The position numbers were made by a program, and so were the translations under genes. The notes beneath the pieces were generated by a model. It worked only from the letters and a program-made list of their open reading frames with translations. It did no database searches and was not told the DNA's origin. A stretch of 64,000 nucleotides of DNA, taken from Aquarana catesbeiana. Taxonomy: Eukaryota > Chordata > Amphibia > Anura > Ranidae. The DNA is taken from the NCBI RefSeq assembly GCF_042186555.1, contig NC_133330.1, positions 340,825,911 to 340,889,910 of the forward strand, written 5' to 3'. Below are positions 54,451 through 64,000 of the stretch, in pieces (positions within the stretch are counted from its first letter, which is position 1; the number at the start of each line of letters is the position of its first letter).

Positions 54451-55190
54451 CCCATGGATATCAATAAAAGCCTGAAAAATGCAGCCTTTCCCTAAAACTG
54501 AAAAAAAAAAAGGTTTCAGCCGGAGTTGGGCTTTATGTAATGTCTGTGGTGTTTCATAAAACCTGCTGGACACAGATGTGTTGTTTCAGGAATTGGTAGA
54601 AAGTGACGGAGAATCCGGAGCCGGGACAATAATAATGAAGAGCCGCGATCGAAGGAAATCTTTCTCATCCACAATCATCTCATTCAAAATAAAGTTTCAG
54701 TTCCTGTTCATTCCCATGAGTCATGATCAGACCCAAATCTCCTATTTTGGTAATGTGATTATTTTGGTCGTCCCTCAAACATGTCACAAAGAGACAAACA
54801 GAGGAGTGAGCCGAGCGAGCGCGCCCCCCGCAGGAACATAGCCGATTAATATTCTTAAAGAGACCCCATCGCCCGACCATTCCTTAAATCTTTCCATTCC
54901 ATTATATGTACATCGAATGTATTTTATTCATCTCATTTCCAGTAAAATCCTCCCTTGTGTAGACATCCAAAGTCCAGAGACCACTGCTGGGTGCCGCCAT
55001 CTTGGATGTGATGTCAGCAGCTCCAGCAGACTCAGAGCTGTCACTCAAGTAACCCTCTATAGTATTCATTTAGGTTATGTATGGAGGTAAGGGGAGGGGT
55101 GGAGGAGCTGGGTCAGCACAGACAGTAATTCCACTCTCAGATAAGCGGACTATTGTATAATCAGCTTTAGGGTAGTAGATTCCACAGTGT
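54451..55190. other. No gene recognised; single-copy-looking DNA
   Basis: 54560-54930 is non-repetitive ('gccgcgatcgaaggaaatct', 'catccacaatcatctcattc', 'ccatgagtcatgatcagacc') and could be a conserved noncoding block. A frame at 54578-54841 (~87 codons, from an ATG in AT-rich DNA) has no recognisable domain. 54950-55190 is ordinary noncoding DNA. Confidence 0.4.
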
Positions 55191-56290
55191 GAGCCAAAAA
55201 GCTCGTCCTCATCAACATAGGGAGAAGGTGCTGTGCCAGTGGAGCCCCCCCTGGCAAGGTGCCCCCCTCATGGCTTGTGGCCTGGTATGGTTCAGAAGGG
55301 GAGGATCTATGCGCTCCTGCATGCTTGGATCAGGATCTTGCATGGATTTTGGGGGACCTCATGCTTTTTTATCTTGTTTGGGGGGGTGCCCCTTAAAATC
55401 CATACTGGACCCCCAGGGAAAGATACAATTTGGGTAATACTCCATCCCTTTTTTTTTGCTTGGGGTCCCCATCAAATTCATACCAGACCCTCAACACGGA
55501 AACAAAATCTGGAATATATCTCTATACTACATTCTCATCGAGTAGAAAGGGCTGGACCCCATATTGTTTTATTTTTTTTCAAGGGGGTTTCCCATTTACC
55601 TCCATGCTAGACCCTCATCAAGTAGAAAGGTCTGGTATCTGTAAGGGTAACCCCACATTTTTTAGGGGTCTCCTATGAACCCCTATGCTAGACCTTCATC
55701 AAGTAGGAGGGTCTGGTATGTATAGGGGGAACCCCACATTGTTTTTTTTTTTTTGAGGGGTCTCCCATTAACCTCTTTGCTAGACCCTTATCAAGTAGGA
55801 GGGTCTGGTATGTATAGGGGGAACCCCACATTGTTTTTTGTTTTTTTTAGGGGACTTCTATTAACCTCTATGCTAGACCCTCATCAAGTTGAATGGTCTG
55901 GTATGTGTAGGGGGAACCCCACATTGTTTTTTTTTTTAGGGGTCTCCCATTAACCTCTATGCTAAGCCCTTATCAAGTAGAAGGATCTGGTATGTATAGG
56001 GGGAACCCCACATTCTTTTTTTTCCAGGGGTCTCCAAATAATCTCTATGCTGGACCTTCATCAAGTAGAAGGATCTGGTATGTATAAGGGAAACCCTACA
56101 TTGTTTTATTTTTTGAGGGGTCTCCCATTAACCTCTATGCTAGACCCTCATCAAGTAAAAGAGTCTGATGTGTATGGGGGAACCCCACTTTTTTTGAGGG
56201 GTTTACCATTAACCTCTATGCTAGACCCTCATCAAGTAAGAGGTCTGGTATGTATAGGGGGATCCCCACATTGTTTTTTTGTTTTTTAAG
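55191..56290. repeat. Tandem array, ~90-bp 'atgctagaccctcatcaagt' units
   Basis: From 55380 about ten units contain 'gggtctcccattaacctcta', 'tgctagaccctcatcaagta', 'ggtctggtatgtataggggg' and 'aaccccacattgttt', with a T-run. 55191-55380 is a more diverged lead-in ('aaaatccatactggaccccc'). Confidence 0.88.
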
Positions 56291-56292
56291 GG

Positions 56293-56625
56293 GTCTAATT
56301 GGCTTCAAAAAGGTTAGGCTTGGGGAGCAGAAAACTGCGCCCTGGGCCCACCCACTTGTGACAATAGCCAATCGACATTCGACGTTGTCTTCCTGCTTCT
56401 CCTCCTGGCCATTCACGACAGGAAGCGGGTCCTGAGACGGCAATGGCCGGGAGGAGAAGTGACCAGATTGATAGGGAGGAGAAGCCGCCCAGGACCTGGA
56501 TGGGGTATGTGCGGGGCTGGTGGGCTTGCAAGTGGGACTGGTGAGCGGGGCTGGTTGGGGGATGGGGGGGGTGCGTGTTGGGTTTGTTTGCGCCCCCCCC
56601 AAACAATAGAGCACCAGCCGCCACT
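56293..56625 (-). mobile_element. hAT-like 'cagtggcgg' family, 5'-truncated copy, minus strand
   Basis: The right terminus is the complement of 'cagtggcggctggtgctcta'. The interior contains 'gtgacaatagccaatcgac', 'tcctgcttctcctcctggcc' and 'cctgagacggcaatggccgg', matching 38333-38715. The left part merges with the 90-bp array, so one end is lost. Confidence 0.75.
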
Positions 56626-56661
56626 GTTAATGAGTATAAGGCCAAACAACAAGATACTATA

Positions 56662-58102
56662 CAGTGGCGGCTGGTGGTATATTTTTTTGGGGGGGCGGTA
56701 AACAATGCACCCACAGCCACCCACCCCTGGTCAGTCAGGTCACCCATTCTGTGCCCCGAGCCCACCCTTTTTTGAAGCCTATTAGAGCCTCAGGCTCTAT
56801 TCATGTGCTTCAAAAAAAAAAAAAAAACCCCATTGGAATCCATGCGTCCGACGTCCCGCATGTAGATTAGGGGCTGACGCAGTAAGTGGGCTTAAGCACC
56901 ATATAGCCATATGGTGTGACTAAATCCACATATATTTTGAAAATGTTCAGGTGTTTTAACCACTTCAGCCCCGGAAGATTTTACCCCCTTCCTGACCAGA
57001 GCACTTTTTGTAATTCAGGACTGCGTCCCTTTAACTGACAATTGCGCGGTCGTGCATCGTTACACCAAAACAAAATTGACGTCCTTTTTTTTCCCACAAA
57101 TAGAGCTTACTTTTGGTGGTATTTGATCACCTCTGCGGTTTTTATTTTTTTTTTTACGCTATAAACAAAAAAAGAGCGACAATTTTGAAAAAAAAGCAAT
57201 ATTTTTTACTTTTTGCTATAATAAACATTCCAAAAAAATATATAAAAAAACTAATATTTTTCCTCAGTTTAGGCCGATATGTATTCTTCTATATATTTTT
57301 GGTAAAAAAAAAACGCAATAAGCTTATATTGATTGGTTGGCGCAAAAGTTATAGCGTCTACAAAATAGGGGATAGATTTATGGCATTTTTATTATTCTTT
57401 TTTTTTTTATTAGTAATGGAGGCGATCTGTGATTTTTATTGTGACTGCGACATTGCGACGGACACATCGGACACTTTTGACACTATTTTGGGACCATTGT
57501 CATTTATACAGCGATCAGTGCTATAAAAATGCACTGATTACTGTGTAAATGACACTGGCAGGGAAGGGGTTAAACACTAGGGGGCGATCAAGGGGTTAAG
57601 TGTGTCCTAGGGAGTGATTCTAACTGTGGGGGGGGGGGGGATGGGACACTACAACATGACAGAGATCACTGCTCCCGATGACAGAGAACAGTAGATCCCT
57701 GTCATGTTGCTAGGCAGAACAGGCAAATGCCTTGTTTACATAGGCATCTCCCCGTTCTGCTGCTCCGTGACACGATCGCGGGACACCGGCGGACATCGAG
57801 TGACGGTCATTGAGACAACGGTCACGCACTACCCCCGCATATTAAAGGGGACATACAGGTACGCCCATTTGCCCACTGCTGCCATTGTGCCGACGTATAT
57901 TGGCGTGCGGCGGTCAGCAATCGGTTAAATAGCCTTGCAGGAGTTAAATGTCATTTTTGCGTGTGTGCGCTGTAATATTTTGTTCTGTTTGTATGTTCTT
58001 ATGGCTGCACCATCTTTAATGCATCTTTTAGGGTGTGCCCCCCAAATCTTTGTTTAGGGGGACGGACGCATGGGTAGGGGGGTGCATTATGGGCCGGCAC
58101 TG
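56662..58102. mobile_element. hAT-like element ('cagtggcgg' family) hosting a TTAA element
   Basis: Left end 'cagtggcggctggtggtat', right end complement 'cagtgccggcccataatgca'. Flanks are identical 8-bp 'atactata' at 56654-56661 and 58103-58110. Without the nested TTAA element it is ~0.47 kb. No coding capacity. Confidence 0.9.
56960..57924 (+). mobile_element. TTAA-family element (ccacttcagcc family), full-length copy
   Basis: TTAA at 56956-56959 and 57925-57928. Begins 'ccacttcagccccggaagat', then 'cttttggtggtatttgatca', 'ctcagtttaggccgatatgt', 'ggcatttttattatt', 'gtgtaaatgacactggcagg' and 'gggcgatcaaggggttaagt', with a GC-rich end near 57780-57924. 965 bp, the best uninterrupted copy here. 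Apparent frames (57113-57526) are of AT-rich noncoding DNA. Confidence 0.9.
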
Positions 58103-58110
58103 ATACTATA

Positions 58111-58560
58111 GATACTATAGACAAAGCACAGAGATCTCTTCAACCTCAAGGAACTCAGCCAGACAGCAAGGAGTTAAACCCAACAGCTAGACAGAGCAAA
58201 GCAGAGATTGTTCTATGAATACCCAACAAGTGAAACACAAAGAGCAAAACATAACAAAGTTATACAAAGTTTCCAATGGGCTACACCTGGTAGCAGGAAG
58301 GGGGGGGGGGGGGTTCTGGGTGCAAATCCTTTATTGAGTCCAATTCCCTCGTTGTGCTTTGTTTGTACAACTGTGTACAGTATCCTTTTTATGGCTTTAT
58401 AATTTATACTAACTCTTTCATGTTAAAAATGGAATAGTCCACGTGAACTGAACCGTAACTTTCTGGTGTGCTGACTCCATTATATACTGAGATGAAGAAA
58501 TCCGCAGCGGCTTTGTTTGCAAACAGAAGGAAGCGGCCGGGAGCTGTCATTTAATCGCAA
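58111..58560. other. No gene seen; unassigned DNA with a G-run
   Basis: 'atactatagacaaagcac' follows the hAT flank. A 14-base G-run lies at ~58300. Non-repetitive otherwise. Confidence 0.35.
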
Positions 58561-58565
58561 TTTAA

Positions 58566-59364
58566 CCCCCTCAGCTCCAGGAGGTTTTACCCCCTTCATG
58601 ACCAGGCCATTTTTTGCTATTTAGCACTGCGCTACTTTACCTGGTAATTGCGCGTTCTTGCAGATGAAGTTTATATCGTTTTTTTTTTCTCACAGAAATA
58701 AAGCTTTCTTGTGGTGGTATTTGATCATCACCGTGTTGTTTATTGTTTTATTATATAAATGAAAAAGGACAAAAAACAATTGGAAAAAAAAACAATATTT
58801 TTTACTTTCTGCTATAAAACATATCCAAAAAAATAATAATAACAATAAAAAAAATCTTCATAAATGTGGGCAAAAATGTATTCTCCTACACGTCTTTGGT
58901 AAAACAAACAAAAAAAAAAGTGTATATTGACTGGTTTGTGTGAAAGTTAGTGTGTCTACAAACTATGGGATATATACTGGAATTTTTTTTATACTACTAA
59001 TGGTGGTGATCAGCGACTTATAATGGGACTGTGATAGTGTGGCGGACAATCTGACACTAACTGATGCTGAGTGGGAACTGACTAACTGCCACTGACATCA
59101 CCAGTGACTCTTAAACAGTGATCAGTGCTAATACTATACACTGTCACTGTACTAATGACACTGGCTGGGAAGAAGTTAACATCTTGGGTAATCAAGGGGT
59201 TAAGTGTGTGCCTAACAAGTGTTAATTTGTGTAATGTGTGCTGCTTTTTACAAAAAAATCACTTTGTTCCCTCAAAGAGAAATAGTTCCCTCGTTACAGA
59301 GCCCTGTGTTGATTGTCAACAAGTGCTCTGGGCTGTGATTGGACGCAGTCAATCAGCAGGTCTA
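58566..59364 (+). mobile_element. TTAA-family element, diverged copy with lost 3' end
   Basis: TTAA at 58562-58565, then 'ccccctcagctccaggaggt', 'cttcatgaccaggccatttt', 'cttgtggtggtatttgatca', 'acactggctgggaagaagtt' and 'aatcaaggggttaagtgtgt' in family order. Its right end runs into the 32-bp minisatellite. Substitutions are denser than in the copy at 56960, so it is older or a different subfamily. Confidence 0.8.
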
Positions 59365-60255
59365 TAATGTATCCTTTATGTATACAATATATTATATAAT
59401 GTATCCTGCATGTATACAGTGTATTATGTAATGGATCATGTATGTATATAGTGTATTATATAATGTATCCTGTACATATACAGTGTATTATATAATGGAT
59501 CCTGTACGTATACAATGTATTATATAATGGATCCTGTATGTATACAATGTATTATATAATGGATCCTGTACGTATACAATGTATTATATACTGGATCATG
59601 TATGTATACAATGTATTATATACTGGATCCTGTAAGTATACAGTGTATTATATACTAGATCATGTATGTATACAATGTATTATATACTGGATCATGTATG
59701 TATAGAATGTATTATATAATGGATCATGTATGTATACAATGTATTATATAATGGATCATGTATATATGCAATGTATTATATGATGGATCCTGTACGTATA
59801 CAATGTATTATATACTGGATCATGTATGTATACAATGTATTATATAATGGATCCTGTACGTACACAATGTATTATATAATGGATCATGTATATATACAAT
59901 GTATTATATACTGGATCATGTATGTATAGAATGTATTATATAATGCATCCTGTATGTATATAATGTATTATATAATGGATCCTGTATGTATACAATGTAT
60001 TATATAATGGATCATGTACGTATACAGTGTATTATATAATGGATCCTGTATGTATATAATGTATTATATAATGGATCCTGTATGTATACAATGTATTATA
60101 TAATGGATCATGTACGTATACAGTGTATTATATAATGGATCCTGTATGTATATAATGTATTATATAATGGATCCTGTATGTATATAATGTATTATATAAT
60201 AGATCATGTACGTATACAGTGTATTATATAATGGATCCTGTATATATACAATGTA
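59365..60255. repeat. 32-bp AT-rich minisatellite, ~27 units
   Basis: Unit 'gtatgtatacaatgtattat' + 'ataatggatcct' with variants (cgtatac, ctggatca). Rich in TA dinucleotides and self-complementary words (tatata, gtatac), so single strands could fold. It replaces the expected 3' end of the TTAA element. Confidence 0.93.
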
Positions 60256-60740
60256 TCTTTCTCTCCATTCAGAAGAGAAAAGCAACACATGGGCGGGCAG
60301 CACAGTGACTGTGCTTTGGCAGGCAGGGGAGATGTCAGGGGTCTAATAAACCCCTAATGTCACCATAATGAGAACCTGTCACTGCCCAAAGCTATCACAA
60401 GGTGGCATGCTCCTCCTTGTGATATCAATAAAGTTAGATGAAAAAAATAAATAAATAAAAAAGCCTAAAAATACATTTAAATAAAATGAATAAAAATAAT
60501 TAAAAAAAAAATGTAAAAGCACCCTCATCCCCAAACGCATACATGCAAATGCGCACGTAGGTCCGGCACTCATATGTAAACAGTGATTGCACCACACGTG
60601 TGTAAGGTATTACCGCAAACATCAGAGTGAGCACAATAGTTCTCGGCCCGGAGCTCACATTCAGCTCTACACTGATAACCTGTAAAGGCTTTTAAAGCGT
60701 TGTCTATGGACAATTTAGGTACCATAGTTGCACCGTCACT
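60256..60740. repeat. Unassigned interspersed DNA
   Basis: 'agcacagtgactgtgct' is a small palindrome near 60300. 60430-60520 is A-rich, and 60520-60740 resembles noncoding repeat sequence ('gtaaaggcttttaaagcgtt'). No gene seen. Confidence 0.4.
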
Positions 60741-60742
60741 CC

Positions 60743-60886
60743 CCATCCAACCTGATGAAGCTTGAGAGGTCCTGCAAAGAAGAATGGGAGAAACTGCCCA
60801 AAAATAGGTGTGCCAAGCTTGTAGCATCATACTCAACAAGACTTGAGGATGTAATTGGTGCCAAAGGAGCTTCACCAAAGTATTGA
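60743..60886 (+). pseudogene. Tc1-like transposase, C-terminal fragment
   Basis: The frame reads 'NLMKLERSCKEEWEKLPKNR', then 'CAKLVASYSTRLEDVIGAKG' and 'ASPKY' before TGA at 60884-60886. This is the usual C-terminal tail of Tc1-type transposases (EEW..LP...C..LV..Y..RL..VI.AKG...Y), after the catalytic domain. No catalytic residue lies in the fragment. Upstream sequence is unrelated, so the element is 5'-truncated. Confidence 0.85.
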
Positions 60887-60892
60887 GCAAAG

Positions 60893-61391
60893 GCTGTGAT
60901 ACTTATGTACATGGGAGGAGCCTGTGATACTTCTGTACATGGGAGGAGCCTGTGATACTTATGTGCATGGGAGGAGCCTGTGATACTTATGTACATGGGA
61001 GGAGCCTGTGATACTTATGTACATGGGAGGAGCCTGTGATACTTATGTACATGGGAGGAGCCTGTGATACTTAAGTACATGGGAGGAGCCTGTGATACTT
61101 ATGTACATGGGAGGAGTCTGTGATACTCATGTACATGGGAGGAGCCTGTGATACTTATATACATGGGAGGAGCCTGTGATACTTATGTACATGGGAGGAG
61201 CCTGTGATACTTATGTACATGGGAGGAGTCTGTGATACTTATGGACATGGGAGGAGCCTGTGATACTTATGTACATGGGAGGAGTCTGTGATACTTATGT
61301 ACATGGGAGGAGTCTGTGATACTTAAGTACATGGGAGGAGTCTGTGATACTTATGTACATGGGAGGAGTCTGTGATACTTATGTACATGGG
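60893..61391. repeat. 28-bp minisatellite derived from Tc1 sequence
   Basis: About eighteen units of 'tgtgatacttatgtacatgg' + 'gaggagcc'. The first and last units are continuous with Tc1 sequence on both sides ('gcaaaggctgtgatactt' and 'tacatgggattttttt'), showing that the unit arose from the transposon's own 3' flank. Confidence 0.93.
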
Positions 61392-61583
61392 ATTTTTTTC
61401 CTTTTTTATTTTTAATAAATTTGCAAACATTGCAAACAAACTTCTTTCGCATTGTCATTATAGAGTATTGTTTGTAGAATTTTGAGGAAAATAATGAATT
61501 GAATCCATTTTGGAATAAGGCTGTAACATAACAAAAGGTGGAAAAAATTCAAGCGCTGTGAATACTTTCCGGGTTGTACTGTA

Positions 61584-61772
61584 TGTTGTGTTTCTGTGAA
61601 CTAAAATTTTTAGTGTATTTTTTCCTGAAAGTTTGTGTTTGATAAACAACTGAACAAATACCATGGGACATAAAAAATTGCAACGTCCGCTGTTTTATTT
61701 TCCAGGGCTTCTGCTTTCAGAAAATAAATAATGCTTGGCAGTTATTCTAGCAAAAAAAATGCAGATTTTTAA

Positions 61773-61806
<34 letters not shown>

Positions 61807-61990
61807 CAGGGCCAACAGTTTGTGTAGCACTTTACAATGTTAGGTCAGGCGGTACAGTTACAATACAATCCAATACAGGAGGAATCAGAGGGCCTTGCTC
61901 CTTAGAGCTTACAATCTAAAGGGTGGTTCAAGTGATACAAAAGGTAATAACTGTGGGGGGTGATCTGATGGAGAAAATAAAAGTATATGT
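61584..61990 (-). repeat. hAT-interior fragment, then (ATT)n and SINE tail
   Basis: 61640-61770 ('accatgggacataaaaaatt', 'ccgctgttttattttccagg') parallels 22965-23060 in the 22756 hAT. 61775-61803 is (ATT)n and 61804-61930 ('cagggccaacagtttgtgta', 'gagggccttgctccttagag') is the SINE tail family in minus orientation. Confidence 0.65.
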
Positions 61991-62840
61991 AAATGAGAAA
62001 TGTAAAAAAATTCCTGGTAGAGAAGAGGATAAGAAAAACAAAAAAGGGGGCAGACTGGAGGGACCTCTTTGGTCTTCTATGTTTTTGTATTTTTGGGCTG
62101 GGTGCCAGTGACAGGTCCTCTTAGGTCAGACCGATGAAGAAGGACGAGCGGTGAAGCGACTTCCAGGCTGGCGTTTTTTTTTTGTTTTTTTTTTCTTCAG
62201 CCGCTGCTGATGTCAGCCCAGAGCTACAAGGGTGGTTTTGATTTTGTCTTAAATTAAAGACTGCTTTTTCTTTGGGCTAAACTTAGAAGTACCGTTGGCT
62301 TTTTCAAACGGCAGGAAATGAGGCCATGAAAGTGCCAAGTCATGACGCCAGGCTACCGAAAACAAGCCTCCATTCTCTCTGTTCCCGTTAACCCCTTCAC
62401 ACCCGCTGGGGGGGGTGTGACTCACCCAGCTTGGGTGGAGGAGCGATTGTCGCATTAACTCATTACAGTAAAAGTTTCGCACGTGACTGCCCGCGGCTCA
62501 GGCGGCGAACGCAGCCCATAAATACGGACAGTTTTCATGGAGGTTTGATTTTTTTGAATTTTTTTTTCTGGACGCCATGCTCTGCTCAGTATAACTGACA
62601 ATTTCTGGGCACCCACCCCACCAGGAATCGTTGTTACCACATTAAGGCGGAGTGGCGCTAATTTATGCCGCCCTCGGTTTTCGGGATGTTTTGAAAGCTG
62701 TTTGGGAGAACTTTGATCCCCCCCCAGGTGTATTACTCCGACCGTTTTCTGTACCCAGAAATTCTGTTTTCCTATTTCCCACATTATTCATCCCGCAGCG
62801 TGGCTCATAGGATGTGCTCAGATCCGCTCTTCAGTCACGG
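61991..62840. other. No gene recognised; single-copy-looking DNA
   Basis: 62280-62830 is non-repetitive with scattered CpGs ('gactgcccgcggctcaggcg', 'aaggcggagtggcgctaatt'). A minus-strand frame at 62455-62784 has no known domain. It could contain conserved noncoding sequence. Confidence 0.4.
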
Positions 62841-62844
62841 TTAA

Positions 62845-63460
62845 AGGAGAACTCCACCCCGATCTGTATATGAGCGATGATACGGAAAATATACAGCGGA
62901 AAACAAAATAGCTTTTTTTTTTTTTTTTTTTTAGCTATCCTGCTATTACAGTAATAACACACTGAACATCTTCCAGGACAGAGCAGATCGATTCTAATTG
63001 GTCAGTGCCATCACAGTGAATCAATCTGATTTGTCCCAGAGGCGCTGCAAAGGGAGGAGTAAGAAAAGTGCAGATTTCAAATCCCCGGACTGCTGGAGTG
63101 AGTGCAGGGCTGAGAGCTCATTACCCATGGAGGTAAGTACAGTAGGGACTGGGGGTTAAGGAGTGTGTCTTGGGTAGGCCATAGACAGTCCAAATCATTT
63201 GAACCATGTATGGGCAGGCTGAATGTACCAAACTGAGAGATCGATCAACTTGGGTACAACCAGCCTGCCGGATTTTACATGCGATTATCGCTAGAGGCTG
63301 GTATAGCCGCTAGCAATAAACACTGTGTTCTCCCAGCGGGGACTGCTTCCACCACTGGGAGAATACAACGGCTCAGCGGGAGAGATTCCCCTGACAGCTC
63401 CATGTGTGGCTTTGGTGTTAGTTCACCAATACATTTTTTCTGTAAAGGTGAACTAGCCCC
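62845..63460. mobile_element. Third TTAA family, 616 bp (aggagaactccacc family)
   Basis: TTAA at 62841-62844 and 63461-63464. Left end 'aggagaactccacc', right complement 'ggggctagttcacc': a short imperfect inverted repeat related to the 'aagcggagttccac' ends of the 14775 family. No coding capacity. The interior (63180-63410) may hold another repeat ('gggcaggctgaatgtacc'). Confidence 0.7.
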
Positions 63461-63464
63461 TTAA

Positions 63465-63778
63465 ACAGCAAAGGCAGCAGACAGGGGTGTAACAAAATGA
63501 TCCCCCCATTTAGCTGAATAGGGCAATGCTACAACCATCCCACAACCGCATGCAATGCACTCGGCTGTGGTACAGAGGTGTGGGTTTAGGGGTAAAACAG
63601 GCAGTGAGGAGGCGACATTATGCCTGCGGAATTGTGTCCAGGACCCGGTGCAATCCACGATATCTGTCATCTTCCTGATACCTTCTTATTACCTACCACT
63701 GCTGGCCACTCTGCACTTCTGCATTGTGTCTGCCTGGACGTGGCAGGATATATGAAATGTTTGTCCTGCCTCGTCGTT
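63465..63778. other. No gene recognised
   Basis: 'caggggtgtaacaaaatgat' near 63482 resembles a hAT-type terminus, but no partner end is in the window. The frame at 63555-63755 is unsupported. Confidence 0.35.
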
Positions 63779-64000
63779 CCTTCCTTTCCTCCTTGTTTCC
63801 CTCCCCTTCCTTTCTTTCTTCCTTCTCTCCCTCCCTCCTTCCTTTTTTCTCTCCCTCTCTTCCTTCTTTCTTTCCTAACTACCTTCCTTGTTTTCTCTCT
63901 CTCTCCATTTCCCCTTTCTCCCTATTCTTCTCTTCCTTTCTCCTTCCTTCCCTTCTTCTTTCCTTTCCTCTTTCCTTCCCCCCTTTCTTCCTCCTTCCTC
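63779..64000. repeat. Polypyrimidine tract, (CCTT)n-like
   Basis: Almost uninterrupted C/T on the plus strand ('ccttcctttctttcttcctt') to the window end. Homopurine/homopyrimidine tracts of this length can adopt triplex (H-DNA) structure. Its right boundary is outside the window. Confidence 0.95.

Larger units (their letters stand above)
60741..61581 (+). mobile_element. 3' end of a fifth Tc1-like element
   Basis: Contains the C-terminal codons of a Tc1 transposase and the 3' noncoding part ('tttgcaaacattgcaaacaa', 'ttgtagaattttgaggaaaa', 'ccattttggaataaggctgt'). It ends in 'gtgaatactttccgggttgt' + actg, with TA at 61582-61583. The 5' two-thirds is missing. A 28-bp minisatellite has expanded within it. 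Confidence 0.88.

Noticed and set aside
54578..54841. 87-codon frame in repeat-free DNA
   Set aside because: No recognisable domain or exon signals; kept only as part of a possible conserved noncoding block.
57113..57526. 137-codon Phe/Lys-rich frame
   Set aside because: Lies in the AT-rich part of a TTAA element; other copies do not keep the frame.
59365..60255. Regular 32-bp repeats resembling a CRISPR array
   Set aside because: There are no unique spacers: the units are contiguous and the setting is a vertebrate genome.

Overview
The window looks like gene-poor intergenic DNA from a large anuran genome, probably a ranid-type frog. This is an inference from the repeat families; no host gene can be named. 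Directly visible are Tc1-like transposons, hAT elements with 8-bp target duplications, many elements bounded by TTAA, a CR1-type LINE fragment, a Penelope-like fragment, LTRs and very abundant minisatellites. The ranid assignment rests on my recollection of the 'ttaaccacttcagcc' family and the SINE tail family as common in frog DNA. There is no bacterial or phage signal: no operons, CRISPR or Shine-Dalgarno-led genes.

Layout. 1-2760: two tandem arrays (~180-205 bp and ~92-100 bp units). 2760-4440: unassigned DNA and a TTAA-family fragment. 4441-7446: minisatellites around a Tc1 copy, flanked by two copies of a ~185-bp segment. 7447-11171: a second Tc1 family split by a 2.3-kb hAT element that is mostly a minisatellite. 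12110-13215: degenerate telomere-like array. 13481-15316: three elements nested in one another. 15785-18760: a 97-bp array, a CA/GCAATGC-rich repeat split by an LTR, and a Penelope RT fragment. 18935-22382: a 3.4-kb hAT element holding a SINE, a hairpin and a 27-bp minisatellite. 22756-25000: a hAT and an interrupted TTAA element. 26840-31436: a Tc1 containing a TTAA element containing a CR1-like LINE. 32690-36430: a satellite with a solo LTR inside. 36725-43700: minisatellites, a second long LTR and SINE tails. 43859-44065 (minus): a short ORF followed by a polyadenylation signal, the only plausible host exon. 44364-47130: a foldback with a hAT in its loop, then three minisatellites. 48240-54450: one 41-42-bp satellite split by several insertions. 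55190-61581: more arrays, a hAT with a nested TTAA element, and a Tc1 3' end whose own sequence has become a 28-bp minisatellite. 61600-64000: SINE tail, another TTAA element, unassigned DNA and a pyrimidine tract.

Every transposase and reverse transcriptase reading frame seen is broken. The genes do not form a pathway. What is informative is the order of insertions and the repeated association of minisatellites with DNA transposons. I found no convincing new coding system. The most unusual observations are the nested insertions with readable target duplications, two different Tc1 families at the same site of a duplicated segment, a DD34D-type Tc1 family, a hammerhead-like core at 50682-50713, and minisatellites born from transposon sequence.
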